Below are positions 63,357 through 64,000 of a stretch of DNA of 64,000 nucleotides, in pieces (position 1 is the stretch's first letter; each line of letters begins with the position of its first letter). Both the position numbers and the translations under genes were made by a program. Below the pieces are notes generated by a model, which searched no databases, had not been told where the DNA came from, and was given only the letters and a program-made list of their open reading frames with translations. Source of the stretch: Paraburkholderia sp. UYCP14C (GTDB lineage Bacteria > Pseudomonadota > Gammaproteobacteria > Burkholderiales > Burkholderiaceae). Location: contig NZ_SELS01000012.1 in NCBI RefSeq assembly GCF_004197395.1, forward strand, positions 62,001 to 126,000, read 5' to 3'.

Positions 63357-64000
63357 ATGCTCGACAACGTCACCATCAATCAACTTCGGGCCTTCGTCGC
63401 CGTGTGTGACCAGGGAAGCTTTTCCGGCGCTGCACGGGAGCTGAGGCGTGCACAGTCGGCGATCAGTCACGCGATCAGCGCGCTCGAAAGTGCCTTTGAT
63501 GTGGTGCTGTTCGAGCGCAACACTCGCAAAGCGACGCTGACGGCCGCTGGCCGCAGCCTGCTTCCTGATGCTCGTGGGGTGATCTCGCGCACCGAGGAAA
63601 TGAAGATGCGCGCGGTTTCGATCGCTGAAGCCGGGGTCCCGCAGGTCTCGATTGCCGTGGATACCTATTTTCCGCGTGCGCACCTGATCGAATGCCTGCG
63701 CACCTTGCAGGCGGATTTTCCAACGGTTGCAATCAATCTGCGCATGACGACCATGCAGGGTGGCGAGCGTCTGGTTCTCGAAGGCACGTGCGCATTGGCG
63801 GTGACGATCACGGACGTGCCGGAGCTGAGCCCAGGTGCGATAGAAAGGCAGCATTTGCGTGACACGCGGATGGTGACCGTCTGTGCGCCATCGCATCCGC
63901 TGGCCGCAATCGCGGGGCCGATCCCGCGGGAGGAATTTGGCCGACACATCCAGCTCGTCGTCACCGACAATCAGCCCGATGCGGAGAAGACCCAACAGGG
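63357..64000 (+). CDS. LysR family regulator (3' end outside window)
   Basis: The frame runs open to the window edge; 214 residues are visible, beginning MLDNVTINQLRAFVAVCDQG. The helix-turn-helix is SFSGAARELRRAQSAISHAI with SALESAFDVVLFERNTRKAT. The effector domain begins near VSIAVDTYFPRAHLIECLRT. It faces the SDR gene, 98 bases away, and is its probable regulator. Confidence 0.93.
   Translation, partial: MLDNVTINQLRAFVAVCDQGSFSGAARELRRAQSAISHAISALESAFDVVLFERNTRKATLTAAGRSLLPDARGVISRTEEMKMRAVSIAEAGVPQVSIAVDTYFPRAHLIECLRTLQADFPTVAINLRMTTMQGGERLVLEGTCALAVTITDVPELSPGAIERQHLRDTRMVTVCAPSHPLAAIAGPIPREEFGRHIQLVVTDNQPDAEKTQQ

Overview
The window is dense, GC-rich chromosomal DNA of a betaproteobacterium, most likely Burkholderiaceae (Paraburkholderia/Caballeronia/Burkholderia type). 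This rests on recognised proteins (a BktB-type thiolase, a trimeric-type porin, a Burkholderia-style Y1-transposase relative) and on the low-oxygen stress gene block. It is an inference; no rRNA or tRNA gene is present to confirm it. About 50 genes were called, including a pseudogene, a gene fragment and small ORFs; both window ends cut genes.

Region by region. (1) 1-4.4 kb: end of a sugar ABC importer (permease, periplasmic binding protein), then a GapN-type aldehyde dehydrogenase and an AroE-family dehydrogenase. (2) 4.5-9.5 kb: a DctB/DctD-type two-component system downstream of a 2-hydroxycarboxylate (citrate/malate) transporter whose upstream region carries a sigma-54 -24/-12 element and dyads. 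(3) 9.6-11.8 kb: a small exported protein and a Rieske protein fused to a long uncharacterised helical domain. (4) 11.9-20.2 kb: the reductive pyrimidine catabolic operon (ureidopropionase-type amidohydrolase, PreT, PreA, NCS1 permease, dihydropyrimidinase) with a divergent RutR-like TetR regulator and a perfect dyad between them. The permease gene carries a one-base frameshift in a poly-A tract. (5) 20.2-29.7 kb: a MOSC/flavin reductase/ferredoxin fusion, two MFS transporters, BktB thiolase, ETF-ubiquinone oxidoreductase and a YncE-like beta-propeller. (6) 29.8-45.6 kb: a low-oxygen/stress block. It holds a Met-rich exported protein, a universal stress protein and a P1B-5 (Nia-like) metal ATPase with a C-terminal hemerythrin domain. 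Each of these three is preceded by an FNR/Anr box at about -41 from a plausible -10 element. Further on are diiron and membrane proteins, an AraC regulator, PsuG, an SbmA/YddA-type ABC exporter and several small or lipid-anchored proteins. (7) 45.6-57.8 kb: a LysR/SDR pair, then a large catabolic cluster on the minus strand (IlvD/Edd dehydratase, AAHS transporter, TauD-type dioxygenase, AcnX large and small subunits, FAD oxidoreductase, second AAHS transporter, porin) with a divergent LysR regulator. (8) 57.9-64 kb: a decayed universal-stress-protein tail, a TadE-TadG pair, a Tat-exported epoxide hydrolase, and an F420-type reductase/SDR/LysR set cut by the window end.

The strongest candidate for an undescribed system is the 46.7-57.8 kb cluster. 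A 2-oxoglutarate dioxygenase, two unrelated dehydratase families and a flavoprotein are packed with stop-to-start overlaps and paired with their own porin, two importers and a regulator. The genes imply uptake and stepwise hydroxylation/dehydration of an organic acid, but I cannot name the substrate. The second candidate is the low-oxygen block, where three promoters share one FNR geometry and the ATPase itself carries a putative O2-binding domain.
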